From JBOGEB01 sp050743125 (lineage in GTDB: Bacteria > Actinomycetota > Nitriliruptoria > Euzebyales > Egibacteraceae): a DNA stretch of 6,149 nt. The stretch spans positions 1-6,149 of the forward strand of contig JBOGEB010000229.1 of the NCBI GenBank assembly GCA_050743125.1. The letters run 5' to 3'. The notes below the pieces were generated by a model. That model was not told the DNA's origin, searched no databases, and saw only the letters and a list, made by a program, of their open reading frames with translations. Each line of letters begins with the position of its first letter. Position 1 is the stretch's first letter. This document shows, piece after piece, positions 4,955-6,149 of the stretch. Position numbers and translations under genes: made by a program.

Positions 4955-6048
4955 GGCCGCAGAGAACGAGGCTGCGCCTGCGCTGGGCCGGCCTCGCGTT
5001 GGTGCTCGTAATCCTGGGTGTCGCCTACTTCTACGAATCGGGACGACGGAGGGGCTTGTTTCCTGGCGAAGACACGGGGCGTGGAGGGGGCGAGCCGGGA
5101 AGGGTCTGGCATGTCGCGGCGACTGCCGACACCGGCGACGGCTCCTCCGACCGGCCGTTCGGTGAGATCCAGCGGGCGCTCGCTGTCGCGCAGCCCGGCG
5201 ACACGGTCGCGGTCGCAGCGGGCAAGTACACCGGGCCGCTGCGCTCGGTGCGCTCCGGGCGACCCGACGACCCGATCACGATTGCGGGTGCGCGGGGGGC
5301 GGTGCTCGACGGCCGCAACAAGGTCAACAACCTCGTCGAACTCACCCATGACCACCTGGTGGTGCGCGGCTTCGAGCTGACCAAGGCCGACAAGCTGATC
5401 GTGCTGATCGGCGCAGCCGACGTCCACATCGTCGGCAACCGCCTGCACGACGCGAAGGGCGAATGCGTGCACCTGCGCTACCACTCCTCGGGCAACGAGA
5501 TCGCCCACAACCGCATCACCCGCTGCGGGCGCACCGGCTTCAAGCTGTCCAAGGACTCCAAGAACGGTGAGGGCATCTACATCGGCACCGCCCCCGAGCA
5601 GTTGGACTACAAGAACCCGACCAGCGAACCCGACGCCTCCAACCGCAACTGGGTACACGACAACGACATCGCCGTGCCGGCCGAGTGCGTGGACATCAAA
5701 GAGGACGCGGTCGGCAACATCGTCGAGCGCAACCAATGCACCGCAGGAAAGGATCCCGACGGCGCCGGCTTCTCCTCCCGAGGCATCGCCACAGTCTTCA
5801 TCGACAACTCCTCAATCAGGCAGGCCGGTGACGGCATTCGCCTCGGGGGCGACGGCAAGGACGACGGCGTACGAACTGTCGTGCGTGGCAACCGCCTGAT
5901 CGACAACAAGGGCTACGGCCTGAGCGTGCACCGGCTACCCCAGGGTGAGATCTGCGGCAACCACCTGAAGGGCAATGACTTAGGCTCCGTGCGCATAGAC
6001 GCCGTCAACGGCAAGGTCGAGCCCGACCCCGCCCGACCCTGCTCCTAA
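4951..6048 (+). CDS. membrane-anchored right-handed beta-helix protein, possible polysaccharide lyase or modifier
   Basis: This 365-residue protein has a basic N-terminus (RPQRTRLRLR) and one hydrophobic segment (about 12-28) with no clear cleavage site, so it is likely a signal-anchored protein facing outwards. From about 50 it follows the pattern of pectate-lyase-like beta-helix proteins: a first coil PFGEIQRALAVAQPGDTVAV and AAGKYTGPL, the strand PITIAGARGAVLDG, then repeated Asn-ended coils such as HIVGNRLHD, EIAHNRITRCG and IVERNQC. Conserved-looking motifs are GEGIYIGTA (206-214) and ECVDIKED (245-252, with Lys250). Six cysteines (172, 192, 246, 263, 335, 364) could form three disulfides. 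ATG 4951 overlaps the previous stop (ATGA), with AAGG at 4941-4944 as ribosome binding site. Context parallels AlgL, the lyase of alginate operons, but AlgL has a different fold, and I see no proven lyase catalytic set. An epimerase or polymer-binding protein is equally possible. Confidence 0.8.
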   Translation: MRPQRTRLRLRWAGLALVLVILGVAYFYESGRRRGLFPGEDTGRGGGEPGRVWHVAATADTGDGSSDRPFGEIQRALAVAQPGDTVAVAAGKYTGPLRSVRSGRPDDPITIAGARGAVLDGRNKVNNLVELTHDHLVVRGFELTKADKLIVLIGAADVHIVGNRLHDAKGECVHLRYHSSGNEIAHNRITRCGRTGFKLSKDSKNGEGIYIGTAPEQLDYKNPTSEPDASNRNWVHDNDIAVPAECVDIKEDAVGNIVERNQCTAGKDPDGAGFSSRGIATVFIDNSSIRQAGDGIRLGGDGKDDGVRTVVRGNRLIDNKGYGLSVHRLPQGEICGNHLKGNDLGSVRIDAVNGKVEPDPARPCS

Positions 6049-6054
6049 GAAGCG

Positions 6055-6080
6055 CGCCCCGCGTGCGCTGTGGCGGGGTG
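6055..6080 (+). terminator. terminator-like hairpin at the operon end
   Basis: CGCCCCGC (6055-6062) pairs with GCGGGGTG (6073-6080), including one G-U pair, around a 10-base loop. It begins 7 bases after the stop codon of the last operon gene. No strong T run follows, as is usual for actinobacterial terminators. Position and stem make it the likely operon terminator. Confidence 0.5.
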
Positions 6081-6124
6081 GTTGCCCAGCTCAGCGGCCA
6101 GCGTGAGCCAAGTACTCCGCCGGG

Positions 6125-6147
6125 CGGTGCGTTACGGTGACGCACCG
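6125..6147. repeat. perfect 8-bp inverted repeat at the window edge
   Basis: CGGTGCGT (6125-6132) and ACGCACCG (6140-6147) are exact inverted arms around TACGGTG. It may be a second terminator, or an operator or promoter element of a gene beyond the window. Nothing in the window decides between these. Confidence 0.4.
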
Positions 6148-6149
6148 AG

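Noticed and set aside
4225..5736. 503-codon minus-strand frame spanning the junction of the last two genes
   Set aside because: It crosses two well-supported + strand genes and has low-complexity, shadow-like composition.
1..6149. CRISPR array, insertion sequence, tRNA or rRNA
   Set aside because: No regularly spaced repeats, no transposase-like protein or terminal inverted repeats, and no tRNA- or rRNA-like sequence were seen.

Overview
The window is high-GC DNA with the strong codon third-position G/C bias of an actinobacterium; genus cannot be fixed from the sequence. All convincing genes lie on the + strand. They are a small stand-alone ABM-fold (antibiotic biosynthesis monooxygenase-like) protein at 262-561, and, after about 570 bases of regulatory-looking DNA, a tight three-gene operon at 1135-6048 whose genes overlap by 8 and 4 bases.

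The operon reads as a compact acidic-exopolysaccharide locus with the logic of alginate biosynthesis. Gene 1 (1135-2133) is a UDP-glucose/GDP-mannose dehydrogenase family protein, the type of enzyme that makes a nucleotide-uronic acid; it has its catalytic motifs but lacks nearly all of the C-terminal nucleotide-sugar-binding domain. Gene 2 (2126-4954) joins, in one 942-residue membrane protein, a processive family-2 glycosyltransferase of the hyaluronan synthase/NodC/Alg8 kind and a right-handed beta-helix domain that resembles the alginate C5-epimerase AlgG, including a YGIDPH active-site motif. A predicted membrane segment and a repetitive EPKV linker separate the two, and a further membrane segment closes the protein. 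Gene 3 (4951-6048) is a membrane-anchored, cysteine-containing beta-helix protein of unassigned function, possibly a lyase or another polymer-modifying enzyme.

Inferred model: the dehydrogenase supplies a uronic acid donor, the cytoplasmic synthase domain polymerises and exports it, the fused outside-facing beta-helix edits the nascent chain as it leaves the membrane, and the second beta-helix protein trims, binds or further modifies it. In Pseudomonas the corresponding functions are separate proteins (AlgD, Alg8, AlgG, AlgL). Two catalytic positions of AlgG appear changed here (DPHD to DPHT, and an Arg to Glu), so substrate or chemistry may differ from mannuronan epimerisation.

The 562-1134 gap holds a perfect 15-bp hairpin, a 7-bp dyad, and an extended -10 promoter embedded in a 9-bp dyad, with three GTCAGC half-sites spaced about two helical turns apart. 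The first 130 bases may hold the tail of an unidentified gene. The last 100 bases hold a terminator-like hairpin and another perfect dyad.
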